A DNA stretch of 64,000 nt from Mesoterricola sediminis (GTDB taxonomy: Bacteria > Acidobacteriota > Holophagae > Holophagales > Holophagaceae), in the NCBI RefSeq assembly GCF_030295425.1, contig NZ_AP027081.1:2959001-3023000 (forward strand), written 5' to 3'. The notes beneath the pieces are model-generated. The model ran no database searches, had not been told where the DNA came from, and was given only the letters and a program-made list of their open reading frames with translations. Position numbers and translations under genes: made by a program. Position 1 is the first letter of the stretch, and the number at the start of each line of letters is the position of its first letter. Positions 1 to 8,548 of the stretch are shown here, in pieces.

Positions 1-1047
1 GAGGGCAGCCTGGAGGAGGTGCTCGCCCGGTACGGGAGCCTCCAGAGCCTCCTCGACGCCACCCAGAAGCGCTTCATCCCTGAGCGGTCGGACAAGGTCT
101 ACGACATCCACCTGGTCACCCTCGGGGCGGGCGGCGGCTCCCGGGACGGCTATCTCCTGATCCTCGAGGACGTCACGGCGCGCATCAACCAGCGCCTGGA
201 GCTGGAGCGGCGGGTGGAGGACCGCACCCGCAGCCTGGCCCGCTCGCAGAAGATGCTGGAGAGCGTCTTCCAGGGCGTGGGCAAGGGGATCCTCCTGGTG
301 GACGAGGACCGGGAGATCGTGGAATCCAACCAGAAGGCCTGCGAGATCTTCGGCCTCCAGCCGTCGAACATCCTGGGCATGCCCATCCGGGCGCTGTGCT
401 GCGCGCGGGGCGGGGATCGCCTGCACGACCTCTTCGGGACCCTCGTGGAAAACCAGGTGGTCAGCGAGGAGATCGACGCCGTCTACATCGACCGGCGGGT
501 CTTCCCCGCCGTCTTCACCATCAGCCTGATCGTGGTGGACGGGGCCCGGCTCTGGACCGTGATCGTGGACGACATCTCCGAGCAGAAGGGCATGAAGCTC
601 CAGCTCGAGCAGGAGAAGCACCTCACGGAAGAGGCGAACATCACCCTCCGCCACGTGCTCAAGAGCATCGAGGAGGAGCAGCAGGAGCTGGTGGCCCGCC
701 TCTCGCGGGTCATCGCCGAGGACATCCTGCCCACCCTGGAGAAGCTCAAGGCCTCGCTGGGGGACGAGGTCCAGGCGGGCTACGTGGATTTCATCGAGGA
801 GCTCCTGGTCTCCCTCACCCAGGGCTCGGAGGCGGAGCTGGACATCGGCCTGCTCCACCTCAGCAAGACCGAGGTCCGGATCTGCAAGCTGATCAAGGCC
901 GGGTTCAGCACCAAGGACATCTGCAACATGATGAATCTCGCCTTCGACACCATCCAGACCCACCGGAAGAACATCCGGAAGAAGCTCGGCCTCGCCGGTT
1001 CCGGCAGGACGAGCCTGTACGGTCATCTCGCGAGCAGGAAGATCTGA
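1..1047 (+). CDS. PAS-domain sensor regulator with C-terminal LuxR-type HTH (5' partial)
   Basis: The reading frame is open from base 1, so the true start lies upstream and 348 residues are visible. Visible order: the tail of a first PAS domain ending in a LLILEDVTAR-like segment, a charged coiled coil, a complete second PAS domain (about residues 85-200, ending in VIVDDISEQKG), a second coiled coil, and a GerE/LuxR helix-turn-helix at about 290-340 (LSKTEVRICKLIKAG, then STKDICNMMNL and TIQTHRKNIRKKL). It is probably a one-component cytoplasmic transcription factor that senses a small molecule or redox state through PAS. It lies 53 bp upstream of a flavoprotein reductase on the same strand, so control of that gene is a reasonable inference. 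Co-transcription is possible, since no terminator is visible between them. The ligand is unknown. Confidence 0.8.
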   Translation, partial: EGSLEEVLARYGSLQSLLDATQKRFIPERSDKVYDIHLVTLGAGGGSRDGYLLILEDVTARINQRLELERRVEDRTRSLARSQKMLESVFQGVGKGILLVDEDREIVESNQKACEIFGLQPSNILGMPIRALCCARGGDRLHDLFGTLVENQVVSEEIDAVYIDRRVFPAVFTISLIVVDGARLWTVIVDDISEQKGMKLQLEQEKHLTEEANITLRHVLKSIEEEQQELVARLSRVIAEDILPTLEKLKASLGDEVQAGYVDFIEELLVSLTQGSEAELDIGLLHLSKTEVRICKLIKAGFSTKDICNMMNLAFDTIQTHRKNIRKKLGLAGSGRTSLYGHLASRKI

Positions 1048-1100
1048 TGGAGCGCCCCGTGCAGTCCCCGAGCAGGAAGATCAGGAAGGAAGGAACCGTC

Positions 1101-2528
1101 ATGTTCGACGAGGCGTATGACGTCGTCGTCGTGGGCACGGGATTCGCCGGGCTCTCGGCGGCCATCGAGGCCCGGGAGGCCGGGTGCTCCGTGCTGGTGA
1201 TCGAGAAGATGCGGGTCCCCGGCGGCAATTCGGCCATCAGCGGCGGCATGTTCGCCGTGGTGGGCTCCCCCCTGCAGGCCGCGGCCGGCGTCCAGGATTC
1301 TCCCGACGTCCTCGCCGCGGACATGATGCGGGCCGGCAAGGGCCTCAACCATCCGGACCTGGTCCGGACGGTGGCGGACCATTCGCTGGAGGCCTTCCTC
1401 TGGACCCGGGACCACCTGGGGGTCGCCTACGACGACGACCTCATCCACGGCGGCGGCCATTCCATTCCCAGGACCTACATCACCCCCAATTGTTCGGGCG
1501 CCGCCATCGTCCAGGCGATGCTGGTCAAGTGCCGGGAGCTGGGCATCCCGGTCCGCATGCAGTGCGCCCTCAAGGACCTGGTCCGCGACCGCACGGGCCG
1601 GGTCGTGGGCCTCTCGGTCCAGGACGGCTACATCTTCCCCATGCCGGACAGCGGGCGGATCCTGGCGGTGGAGGCCCGGAGGGGCGTCGTCCTCGCCTCG
1701 GGCGGCTTCAGCCAGGATGTGGCCTTCCGGTCCGCCCTGAACCCGGCGCTCGACGCCGCCATGGACACGACGAACCATCCCGGGGCCACCGCCGAGGGCC
1801 TCGTGGCCGCGATGCGGGTGGGCGCCCTCCCCGTGCACCTGTCCTGGATCCAGCTGGGGCCCTGGACCTCCCGGGACGAGGCGGGCTGGGGCGTCGGCTC
1901 CATGTTCTCGGTGCTGGTGGGCTTCCCCTACGGGATCATGGTGGACGCCACCACCGGCAGGCGCTTCGTCAACGAGCTCACGGACCGCCTGTCCCGGGCC
2001 CGGCGCATCTGCCTCGCCGGCCGGGACCCCATGGTGATCGTGGGAGCGGCGGCGGCCACCCGGTACCCCAACCTGGCCCAGTGCCTGAAGCGGCAGGTGG
2101 TCCGGCGGTACGAGACCCTCGAGGACCTGGCCGCGGACCAATCCATCGACCTGAAGGCCCTCACCGCCACCCTGGCGGCCTACAACCAGGGGGTGGACCG
2201 GGGCGCCGATCCCGAATTCGGGAAACCGGTGAAGGCCGACGCCGCCCACCGGGTCGAGCCGCCCTACTACCTGGCGCGCCTCAAGCCGAAGGTCCACTAC
2301 TGCAACGGCGGGGTGCTCATCAACCCCCGGGCCCAGGTGCTGGACGCCCAGGGGCTGGCCCCCATCCCGGGCCTGTACGCCGCGGGCGAGGTGACGGGCG
2401 GCGTGAACGGCGCCTGCCGGATCCAGGGCGTGGCCATCTGCGAATGCATCGTCTTCGGCCGGATCGCCGGCCGGGGCGTGGCGGGGGTTGGGCCGTCCGC
2501 CATTGTCGACCGATCCGATCAGGATTAG
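1101..2528 (+). CDS. Fumarate-reductase-like FAD-dependent reductase (FAD_binding_2 family)
   Basis: 475 residues; ATG preceded by AGGAAGGAA. The N-terminal dinucleotide-binding motif VVVVGTGFAGLSAAIEA with EK at the end of strand two binds FAD. Other family motifs are GGNSAISGG, a late GLYAAGEVTGGVNGACR and RFVNELTDR. Size matches the flavin domain of soluble fumarate/urocanate/acrylate reductases. There is no signal peptide, heme-binding CxxCH or FMN-attachment site, so it is cytoplasmic and needs an external electron donor. By comparison with Shewanella flavocytochrome c, the acid-base arginine (in NELTDR) and the late substrate arginine (GACR) are present. The usual HHTMGG is VHYCNGG, so the second histidine is replaced. 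The substrate is therefore probably an enoate other than fumarate (inference). The ferredoxin-NADP reductase downstream could supply electrons. Confidence 0.82.
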   Translation: MFDEAYDVVVVGTGFAGLSAAIEAREAGCSVLVIEKMRVPGGNSAISGGMFAVVGSPLQAAAGVQDSPDVLAADMMRAGKGLNHPDLVRTVADHSLEAFLWTRDHLGVAYDDDLIHGGGHSIPRTYITPNCSGAAIVQAMLVKCRELGIPVRMQCALKDLVRDRTGRVVGLSVQDGYIFPMPDSGRILAVEARRGVVLASGGFSQDVAFRSALNPALDAAMDTTNHPGATAEGLVAAMRVGALPVHLSWIQLGPWTSRDEAGWGVGSMFSVLVGFPYGIMVDATTGRRFVNELTDRLSRARRICLAGRDPMVIVGAAAATRYPNLAQCLKRQVVRRYETLEDLAADQSIDLKALTATLAAYNQGVDRGADPEFGKPVKADAAHRVEPPYYLARLKPKVHYCNGGVLINPRAQVLDAQGLAPIPGLYAAGEVTGGVNGACRIQGVAICECIVFGRIAGRGVAGVGPSAIVDRSDQD

Positions 2529-2605
2529 GATGATGGGGCCGGCGGCGTCCGTACAATCCGGCAGCCGTCCCGTCCGACACTGGACAGATCGAAGCGGGGC
2601 CCCCC

Positions 2606-3409
2606 ATGCCTGAACTCAACGCCACCCTCATCCACCGCCACGTCGTGGCCGATGGCCTCGTCATCCTCCGGGTCGCCCCGGACGGCTGGGACTTGCCCGC
2701 CTTCAAGCCGGGCCAGTTCGCGGTCCTGGGCCTGCCCTCCGAGGCGCCCCGCACCCCCGGCTCGGACCCGGAGGAGGGCACCCCCGATCCCTTCCCCCGG
2801 CGGGCCTATTCCATCGCCAGTTCCTCCCTGGGCCGCGACTACCTGGAGTTCTACATCGTGGAGGTGAAGTCGGGCGCCCTCACGCCCCGCCTCCTGGCCC
2901 TGGAGGTGGGCGACCGGCTCTGGCTGGGGCCGAAGCTCACGGGCATGTTCACCCTGGACCAGATCGAGCCGGGGAGGAACCTGATCTTCATCGCCACGGG
3001 CACGGGCCTGGCGCCCTACATGTCCATGCTGCGCACCCATCTGGCGGCCGAACCCACCCGCCGGTTCGCGGTGATCCACGGCGCCCGCCTGCCCCGCGAC
3101 CTGGGCTACCGGGAGGAGCTGTTCCACCTGGAGCGGGACCACCCCCACTTCGCCTACTTCCCCGTGGTGAGCCGCCCCGGTGCGGACGGTCAGCCGTGGA
3201 GCGGCGCCACGGGCCGCCTCCAGGACTTCTGGCGCACCCGCCCCCTGGACGCGCTCTGGGGCGCCCCGCCCTCCCCCGCCGACACGGACCTCTTCCTCTG
3301 CGGCAACCCGGGGATGGTCGAGGCGATGATGGGCCTCCTGGAAGCCGAGGGCTTCCGGCAGCACACCCGGAAGACCCCCGGCCAGATCCACTTCGAGGCC
3401 TACTGGTAG
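2606..3409 (+). CDS. fpr: Ferredoxin/flavodoxin-NADP(+) reductase
   Basis: 267 residues, the usual size of bacterial Fpr-type enzymes. It transfers electrons between NADPH and ferredoxin or flavodoxin in the cytoplasm using FAD. Visible motifs: the FAD-binding RAYSIAS (about 66-72), the NADP-binding GTGLAPYMSM (132-141), CGNPGMVEAMM (232-242) and a C-terminal EAYW, typical of the subgroup whose C-terminal aromatic residue stacks on FAD. A region rich in Pro, Asp and Glu at 45-63 enlarges the loop before the FAD motif. It follows the flavoprotein reductase by 77 bp on the same strand, which suggests a common reductive function. The gene converges on the DUF1858 gene with only 9 bp between stops, so any terminator must lie within coding sequence. 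Confidence 0.9.
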   Translation: MPELNATLIHRHVVADGLVILRVAPDGWDLPAFKPGQFAVLGLPSEAPRTPGSDPEEGTPDPFPRRAYSIASSSLGRDYLEFYIVEVKSGALTPRLLALEVGDRLWLGPKLTGMFTLDQIEPGRNLIFIATGTGLAPYMSMLRTHLAAEPTRRFAVIHGARLPRDLGYREELFHLERDHPHFAYFPVVSRPGADGQPWSGATGRLQDFWRTRPLDALWGAPPSPADTDLFLCGNPGMVEAMMGLLEAEGFRQHTRKTPGQIHFEAYW

Positions 3410-3418
3410 GCGACGCCC

Positions 3419-3931
3419 TCAGGGACGGCGCAGGGCCGTGCCGTAGCGATCGCCCTTGCGGGCGCAGGCCGCCAGCCAGCCTCGCGCCTGGGCGCGGTCC
3501 AGCAGCGGGGCGGGGACGAAATCCGAGACCAGGATGACCGTGGCGCCCGGGGCGCTGGTGGTCAGGAAGGCCTGGATGGGCGCCCACGGGTGCTCGCCCT
3601 GGGCCAGGAGTTCGGTGGCGTCCAGGCAAAGCCCGGCCGTGTCCTCGCGCACCCAGTCGGGCCAGGCCTCGGCCACGTCCACCGGCCCGCCCGCAGCCGG
3701 GCAGGCCTCCGCGTCCAGGCCCAGGGCCCCGCGCAGGATGCCCATCAGCTCGGGCAGGGGCACACCCGACACCTGGGCGGCGTGGGCCAGGGTGGCAAAC
3801 CGGGCGACCGTGGCCCGCAGGACCGGGTTGCGCAGTTTGGCGAAGGCGGGGGCGGCGGCCACGAGGGTGTCCTCAAGGCCCGGGTGGGCGTCCAGCAGAT
3901 CGCCGATCCGCGTCTGGGGGGTGATCTCCAT
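3419..3931 (-). CDS. DUF1858 domain protein with C-terminal DUF2249-like half
   Basis: 170 residues. The N-terminal 65 residues (ITPQTRIGDLLDAHPGLEDTL...) match the DUF1858 pattern of a short helical module with a hydrophobic core, often found with hemerythrin and nitrosative-stress proteins. The C-terminal half (about 90-170) contains LCLDATELLAQGEHPWAPI and VILVSDFVPAPL, resembling the small ferredoxin-like fold of DUF2249/TusA proteins, though this part is a weaker match. No metal-binding cysteine cluster is visible. It starts one nucleotide after the stop of the DUF438 gene (TGACATG), so the two are surely co-transcribed and probably translationally coupled. Family context suggests a role in sensing or repair under NO or oxygen stress; the biochemical activity is unknown. 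Confidence 0.72.
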   Translation of the reverse strand: MEITPQTRIGDLLDAHPGLEDTLVAAAPAFAKLRNPVLRATVARFATLAHAAQVSGVPLPELMGILRGALGLDAEACPAAGGPVDVAEAWPDWVREDTAGLCLDATELLAQGEHPWAPIQAFLTTSAPGATVILVSDFVPAPLLDRAQARGWLAACARKGDRYGTALRRP

Positions 3932-3932
3932 G

Positions 3933-5174
3933 TCAGGCCTCCTCGTATTGGAGCAGCCGCCGGTCCCCTTCCAGGGCGCGGAGGCGGGTGAGGTCCTGGG
4001 TCACCTCCAGGGTGCCCAGGTAGGCCCCCCCGGCGTCCCGCAGGGCGAAGTAGCGGATGTGGATGAACTTCCCGCCCATCTGGATCCAGAACTCGGCCAC
4101 GCTCTGGCGCCCGGCCCGGAAATCCGCGAGGATCCGGTCGACGATGTGGACGCTCTTGGGGGGATGGCAGTTCTGCACGTGGCGGCCGATGATGGCGCGG
4201 CTGCGCTCGAAGACGCGGTCGGGGCCCTCGCTGAAGAAGGCGACCCGGTCCTGGGCGTCCACCAGGGTCAGGTCGACGGGCAGGGTGCTGAAGAGGGCCT
4301 GGAGCTGCTGGAAGGAGAGGGTGCCGCTGGCGAAGGCGACGGTCTGGGCGTCCGGGAGGCGGATCGCGCCCGTGTCCACCTGGGCTTCGGCGGGGCGGTA
4401 GGCGTCGCCCGGCGCCACGAGGCACCAGCCGTACTCGGGGCTCTGGCGCCAGATCTCGGCCCATTCCTCCTCGGTGAAGAGCCCCTGGCACATGGGCAGG
4501 AGGATGTGCTCCTCCTTGTAGACCATGCCCTCCAGGGCCGCCAGGGCGGGCTCGAGGACGGAGGCGGCCAGGATCTTCAGCTCCTCCCCGCAGAGGGTCT
4601 CCTCCCGGAGGGCCTGGGTCGTGGCCTTCAGCAGTTCGCGCACTTCGTCGTCCTTGCCCCACATGACCTTGCTGGGCCCGGTGTTGCCGTGGCGCTCCAG
4701 CACGCTGAAGACGAGGTTCTCCTTGCGGCGGTAGTGCTTCTCCACGTCCATCACGGGCTGGAGGGCCGCGAGCAGGGCGAGGCGGGCCTCCGTGGGCGTG
4801 GACCGGTCGGCGAGGTCCGCCAGGGCCCCGGCCGACTTCCGCACCTGGGCCACGGCCTCGAGGAGGGCCGCGTTCTCGGCCTTGAACTGGTGCACGGGGT
4901 GGCCGGCGGGCAGCGGCATGGAGGGGCAGGGCTTGGCGCTGACCTCCTTCAGGACCTCGGCGTGCATGTCGCACATGGCCCGCACCTCGTCCGAGCTCAT
5001 GCCGTCGGCCATGAGCTGCTGCTCCATGGCGGCGATCTCGGCCGGGTCCACCTCGGCGACCAGGCCCTTGAGGCGCTCCTTCACGGCTTCCGGCGCCTCG
5101 CCCCGGTGGAGGTGGAGGATCACCTCCTTCAGGGTCTGGATGCGCATCGATTGATTGTTGATCAGTTCACTCAC
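3933..5174 (-). CDS. DUF438 / hemerythrin-like / PAS domain protein
   Basis: 413 residues from a GTG preceded by GGAGG. A TTG at 5240 would add 22 residues but has no ribosome-binding site, so the shorter form is preferred. The N-terminal 80 residues are DUF438 (LKEVILHLHRG, followed by VKERLKGLVAEVDPAEIAAMEQQL). The middle part (about 95-250) is a hemerythrin-like four-helix bundle with histidine/glutamate motifs HPVHQFKAEN, EKHYRRKENLVF and YKEEHILLPM, expected to hold a di-iron centre. The C-terminal third is a PAS_10-like domain (FSEGPDRVFERSRAIIGRHV, then NCHPPKSVHIVDRIL) ending in a GTLEVTQDLTRLR segment. Proteins of this type are soluble and are thought to sense oxygen or NO. It is the second gene of a unit that follows the CHASE kinase by 62 bp and precedes the DUF1858 gene by one base. 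Confidence 0.85.
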   Translation of the reverse strand: MSELINNQSMRIQTLKEVILHLHRGEAPEAVKERLKGLVAEVDPAEIAAMEQQLMADGMSSDEVRAMCDMHAEVLKEVSAKPCPSMPLPAGHPVHQFKAENAALLEAVAQVRKSAGALADLADRSTPTEARLALLAALQPVMDVEKHYRRKENLVFSVLERHGNTGPSKVMWGKDDEVRELLKATTQALREETLCGEELKILAASVLEPALAALEGMVYKEEHILLPMCQGLFTEEEWAEIWRQSPEYGWCLVAPGDAYRPAEAQVDTGAIRLPDAQTVAFASGTLSFQQLQALFSTLPVDLTLVDAQDRVAFFSEGPDRVFERSRAIIGRHVQNCHPPKSVHIVDRILADFRAGRQSVAEFWIQMGGKFIHIRYFALRDAGGAYLGTLEVTQDLTRLRALEGDRRLLQYEEA

Positions 5175-5236
5175 GGGGCCCTCCGCCTGCGATGCCCCAG
5201 CATCCGGCGGGAAGGCCCGGCGTTCCTTGACGGGGG

Positions 5237-8149
5237 TCAAGCGGAGGGTGGATTTCCTTCCTCCAGGGCGGCGTCCAGGTCCGCGGGCGAGAACGGCTTG
5301 GCGAGGACCCGGACATCCGGGAAGCGGGCGAGGATGCGAGGCACCCGGTCATCCCCAGGGCCGGTGAACAGGACCAGCCGAAGCCCGGGCCGGATGCGCA
5401 GGAGCCGCTCGAGCAGCTGGACCCCGTCCAGGCCGGGCATGCTCAGGTCCACCACCGCCACGTCCAGGTCCCCCTCGCCCGCGGCGGAGCGCACGCCCTC
5501 CTCGCCGCTCCCGGCCGTGAACACCTGGTGGCCGCGGGGTTCCAGCATGGCGAGGGTGGCCATGCGCAGGGCGGGATCATCCTCCACGAGCAGGATGCGG
5601 CGGCGCGGCGACGGGGGCGGGTCGGCGGCCTCGGCGGGAGGGGCGGCGGCCGCCGCCACGGGGAAGCCCAGGGTAACCCGGGTGCCCTGGCCGGGGGTGC
5701 TCTGGATCTCGAAGGTGCCGCCATGGGCCTTCATTGTCCCGAAGACCTGAGACAGGCCCAGGCCGGTGCCCAGGCCCGGCGCCTTGGTCGTGAAGAACGG
5801 CTCGCTGGCCCGGGCCAGGACGTGGTCGGGCATGCCTTCCCCCGTGTCCTCCACCACCACCAGGAGGCGGCCGCCGCCGGCCGCGCGGGTGGAGAGGGTG
5901 ATGCGGCCCCCGCCGGGCATGGCGTCGCAGGCGTTCACGCAGAGGTTCATCAGGGCGGTGGAAATGGCGCTGGCCTCGCCGCGAATGGCCGGCAGGCCGG
6001 GCTGCAGGTCCAGGCGCACCTCCACCTGCTTGAGGGTGGTCCGCTCCAGGAGCTCCGCCTCCGCCCGGACCAGGTCGTTGAGATCCACGTCGGCCTCGCC
6101 CACCAGTTCCCGGCGGCTGAAGTCGCGCAGGGACCGCACCAGGTTCCGGCCACGGACGGAGGCCTGGACGATCAGGTCCGCCATGCGCCGCAGGTCGGCG
6201 TCGCCGCCGTACTTCTCCTGCAGCACGGATCCCAGGCTCAGGATGGCGCCCAGGACGTTGTTCATGTCGTGGGAGAGCCCGCTCACCAGCCGCCCGATGG
6301 CCTCCAGCCGCTGCAGGTGGTTGACCTCCGCCTCCAGGCGGCGGCGCTCACGGCCCGCCTCGGCCTCGGCGGTGACATCCCGGGTGAGGGAGAGGACACA
6401 GGGCGTCCCTTCCAGTTCGACGACCCGGGCGGACATCTGCCCCTGGATGACGCCCCCGTCCTTGTGCAGGAAGTCCGCTTCCAGGCCCAGGCAGACGCCG
6501 GTCGCCTCCAGGGCGGCCACGAGCCGCGCGCGGTCCTCGGCGTGGGCCCAGATGGTGCGCTCCGGGTCGAGGGAGGACCGGCCCAGCACCTCCTCGCGGG
6601 TCCACCCGAGGGTCCGGGTGAAGCCCTCGTTGACGTCCACATAGACGCCATCGGCCAGCCGGGTGATGTTGATGGCGTCGGGCGTCAACTGGAAGACCCG
6701 GGCGAAGTGGCGCTGGGACGCCTCCAGGGCCTGGCGCGTCTCCCGCGCCTCGGTGATGTCGGTGAGGGTGGCCGCGGCGGCCACGCTCCCGCCCCCGTTC
6801 CCCACGGGCACGGCGTTGAGCTGCAACCAGCGGGTCGTCCCCCCGGGACGGCGCAGGCCCAGGGTCCCCCGCCGGAGGGGTTCGCCGCCCTCGATCACGG
6901 CGCGGACGGGGTGGGCCTCCGCGGGGAACGGACCCCCGTCCTCCCCGAAGGCCTCCCAGCCCGCGGGGGGCTGGAGCCAGGGCCCCAGGAGGCCGGGCCG
7001 GAGGCCCAGGATGCGTCCGGCCTGGGGATTGGCGAACACCGCCCGCCCCTCCCGGTCGAACAGGATGAAACCTTCGTTCAGCGCCTCCAGGGCGGCCCGG
7101 AAATAGGAATCCCCTTCCTGGGCGGCGGTTTCCGCCCGCTGGCGCCGCGTCACCTGCAGGAGCACCACCGCCGTCAGGAGCAGGGTGCCCACCAGCCCTT
7201 CCCAGAGGAGGGCCCGGGAGGACCGGGTACCCACCGCCTGGCCGAACCCCGGCCGGGCCCGGACGACCAGGGTCCAGGTCCGGTGTCCGAAGGCGAACCG
7301 CGCCTGGGCGGCCAGGGCCCGCGGATCCGGGGTCGGCGGCGGCTCCGGGGGATAGAGGCGGGGGCCCCCGGCGGCCGTCCCGTCGAAGAGCTCGAGGGTG
7401 GTGTCCGCGTTCCAGTGGCCCTGGATGCCCGCGACCAGGTCCCGCACCCGCAGGGCGGCGTAGACCCAGCCGGCCGGTTCCGAGGCGGGGCGTCCCTCCC
7501 GGGCGACCGGCAGGTACATGAGCACCCCGGGTTCCCCGCCCTCCGGGGCGTCCTGGAGCAGGGTCACCTCGGGGCTGAGGGCGAGGTCGCCGTGGGCGGC
7601 GGCCAGGTCCAGGGCCTCCCGCCGGGCGGGGTCGGAGAGGGGGTCGAACCCCAGCACCAGCTGGTTGCGCGGCGTCCTCGGCTCGATGCGGATCACGGGC
7701 GCCAGCCAGGGCCGGGGCCCCGGGGGCCGCACCGCGAAGTCCGCTTCCCCCTCCCGCCGGAGGGTGGCCACCAGCGCGCCCACCTCCGCCTCGGAGACGC
7801 GCTGCTGGTAGCCGAAGGCCAGGATGCCCTTGAAGGCGCCCCCGAGGTCCAGGCTCTCCACGTAGCGGTGGAACCCCTCCCGCGAGGTGCCGGACGCGCG
7901 CACGTGGCCACCCAGGCCGCGGAGGATCTGCCCATGGGCCTCCAGCCGCTGTTCCAGGCGGCGCTGCACGTCCTGGACCCGGCCTTCGAACTTGGCGCGG
8001 ACCGCCTCGGCCTCATTGGCGGCGGCGATCCGCCACGTGAGGTAGGTCAACCCCAGCCCGCCGGCCAGAACCAGACCGCCAAAGACCAACCAGGGGGGAA
8101 CCCGGCGCGCAAGGCGGGAAAGGAACTGGCGGGTAGCCGCGTTGGCCAT
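5237..8149 (-). CDS. CHASE-domain hybrid sensor histidine kinase
   Basis: 970 residues. An N-terminal transmembrane helix (about 19-40) and a second (about 315-335) enclose a periplasmic CHASE domain (about 75-240; it contains the typical [11 protein letters not shown] segment and the [18 protein letters not shown] region). Two PAS domains follow (about 350-460 and 480-600), then a HisKA-type dimerisation helix with [12 protein letters not shown], an HATPase domain with N box [13 protein letters not shown] and the [17 protein letters not shown] lid, and a C-terminal receiver (LLVEDD, acceptor Asp in VVDLSMPG, late LAKPF). It probably detects a small extracellular ligand. No DNA-binding output is fused and no partner regulator is adjacent. 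A promoter with a 17-bp spacer is visible 31 bp upstream. The DUF438 and DUF1858 genes follow on the same strand. Confidence 0.9.
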   Translation of the reverse strand: MANAATRQFLSRLARRVPPWLVFGGLVLAGGLGLTYLTWRIAAANEAEAVRAKFEGRVQDVQRRLEQRLEAHGQILRGLGGHVRASGTSREGFHRYVESLDLGGAFKGILAFGYQQRVSEAEVGALVATLRREGEADFAVRPPGPRPWLAPVIRIEPRTPRNQLVLGFDPLSDPARREALDLAAAHGDLALSPEVTLLQDAPEGGEPGVLMYLPVAREGRPASEPAGWVYAALRVRDLVAGIQGHWNADTTLELFDGTAAGGPRLYPPEPPPTPDPRALAAQARFAFGHRTWTLVVRARPGFGQAVGTRSSRALLWEGLVGTLLLTAVVLLQVTRRQRAETAAQEGDSYFRAALEALNEGFILFDREGRAVFANPQAGRILGLRPGLLGPWLQPPAGWEAFGEDGGPFPAEAHPVRAVIEGGEPLRRGTLGLRRPGGTTRWLQLNAVPVGNGGGSVAAAATLTDITEARETRQALEASQRHFARVFQLTPDAINITRLADGVYVDVNEGFTRTLGWTREEVLGRSSLDPERTIWAHAEDRARLVAALEATGVCLGLEADFLHKDGGVIQGQMSARVVELEGTPCVLSLTRDVTAEAEAGRERRRLEAEVNHLQRLEAIGRLVSGLSHDMNNVLGAILSLGSVLQEKYGGDADLRRMADLIVQASVRGRNLVRSLRDFSRRELVGEADVDLNDLVRAEAELLERTTLKQVEVRLDLQPGLPAIRGEASAISTALMNLCVNACDAMPGGGRITLSTRAAGGGRLLVVVEDTGEGMPDHVLARASEPFFTTKAPGLGTGLGLSQVFGTMKAHGGTFEIQSTPGQGTRVTLGFPVAAAAAPPAEAADPPPSPRRRILLVEDDPALRMATLAMLEPRGHQVFTAGSGEEGVRSAAGEGDLDVAVVDLSMPGLDGVQLLERLLRIRPGLRLVLFTGPGDDRVPRILARFPDVRVLAKPFSPADLDAALEEGNPPSA

Positions 8150-8179
8150 CCAGGCGTCCTCGGGGGGGTGAGGATTTCA

Positions 8180-8208
8180 ACTATATGAAGAAGGCCTCCT
8201 CCTGTCGA
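8180..8208 (-). promoter_or_regulatory. Sigma-70-like promoter of the CHASE kinase gene
   Basis: Read on the minus strand, TCGACA (8208-8203) and TATAGT (8185-8180) are separated by exactly 17 bp, in a locally AT-rich patch in otherwise very GC-rich DNA. The predicted transcript would start about 25 bp before the kinase ATG. This is a pattern match only. Confidence 0.5.
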
Positions 8209-8231
8209 ATATTTAGATATTTTTTTCTAAT

Positions 8232-8260
8232 CCCGTCCCGGCGGGGCGCGCCGGGACGGG
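8232..8260. terminator. Perfect 12-bp hairpin after the small Cys-rich gene
   Basis: Bases 8232-8243 and 8249-8260 are perfect reverse complements with a 5-nt loop. The hairpin lies 11 bp past the stop of the 55-residue secreted protein gene. On the minus strand it is followed by an A-rich rather than T-rich run, so it is not a classical intrinsic terminator. It may end or protect the short transcript and insulate the kinase promoter next to it. Confidence 0.45.
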
Positions 8261-8271
8261 CGGCGGCCGGT

Positions 8272-8439
8272 TCAGGGCAGGCAGCGGATGCAGTCCCCGC
8301 AGGGACACGGCAGGGCCGGACAGCAGGTGAGGTCGCAGCCGAGGTCCCCGGCCGGGGCGGCGGGGGCGAAGGCCGGCCCGAAGGCGGCGAGGAGGAAGGC
8401 GAAACAGACGAATCGGCGCAGGCGGCGTGCAGGTTGCAT
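8272..8439 (-). CDS. Small secreted cysteine-rich protein, 55 residues
   Basis: The translation begins MQPARRLRRFVCFAFLLAAF and has a classic signal peptide: basic n-region, hydrophobic core and a probable cleavage after AFA or PAPA (about residues 25-30). The mature part, about 25 residues, contains seven cysteines in the pattern GCDLTCCPALPCPCGDCIRC. A Shine-Dalgarno sequence GGAG lies 6 bp before the ATG, and a 12-bp hairpin follows the stop. The Cys density suggests a disulfide-locked or metal-binding peptide in the periplasm or outside the cell. I do not recognise a family. The gene is easily missed because it is short and other frames are open across it. Coding status rests on the signal peptide, ribosome-binding site and Cys pattern together. 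Confidence 0.6.
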   Translation of the reverse strand: MQPARRLRRFVCFAFLLAAFGPAFAPAAPAGDLGCDLTCCPALPCPCGDCIRCLP

Positions 8440-8548
8440 GGCGGGTCTCCAAGGGCCTCGCGGGCCCGGACTTGGGATGCCCCGAGCCCGCGCCTGTGAC
8501 GGGCCGCCGCCGGACCGGAGGTATCATGCCAGGGAAGGAGCCCCGCCC

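Noticed and set aside
5175-5240. Longer N-terminus of the DUF438 protein from TTG
   Set aside because: No ribosome-binding site and no family similarity in the extra 22 residues; the internal GTG has GGAGG.
3456-5750. 764-codon plus-strand frame across the DUF1858 and DUF438 genes
   Set aside because: The minus-strand genes have clear families and start signals. This frame is compositionally a shadow.
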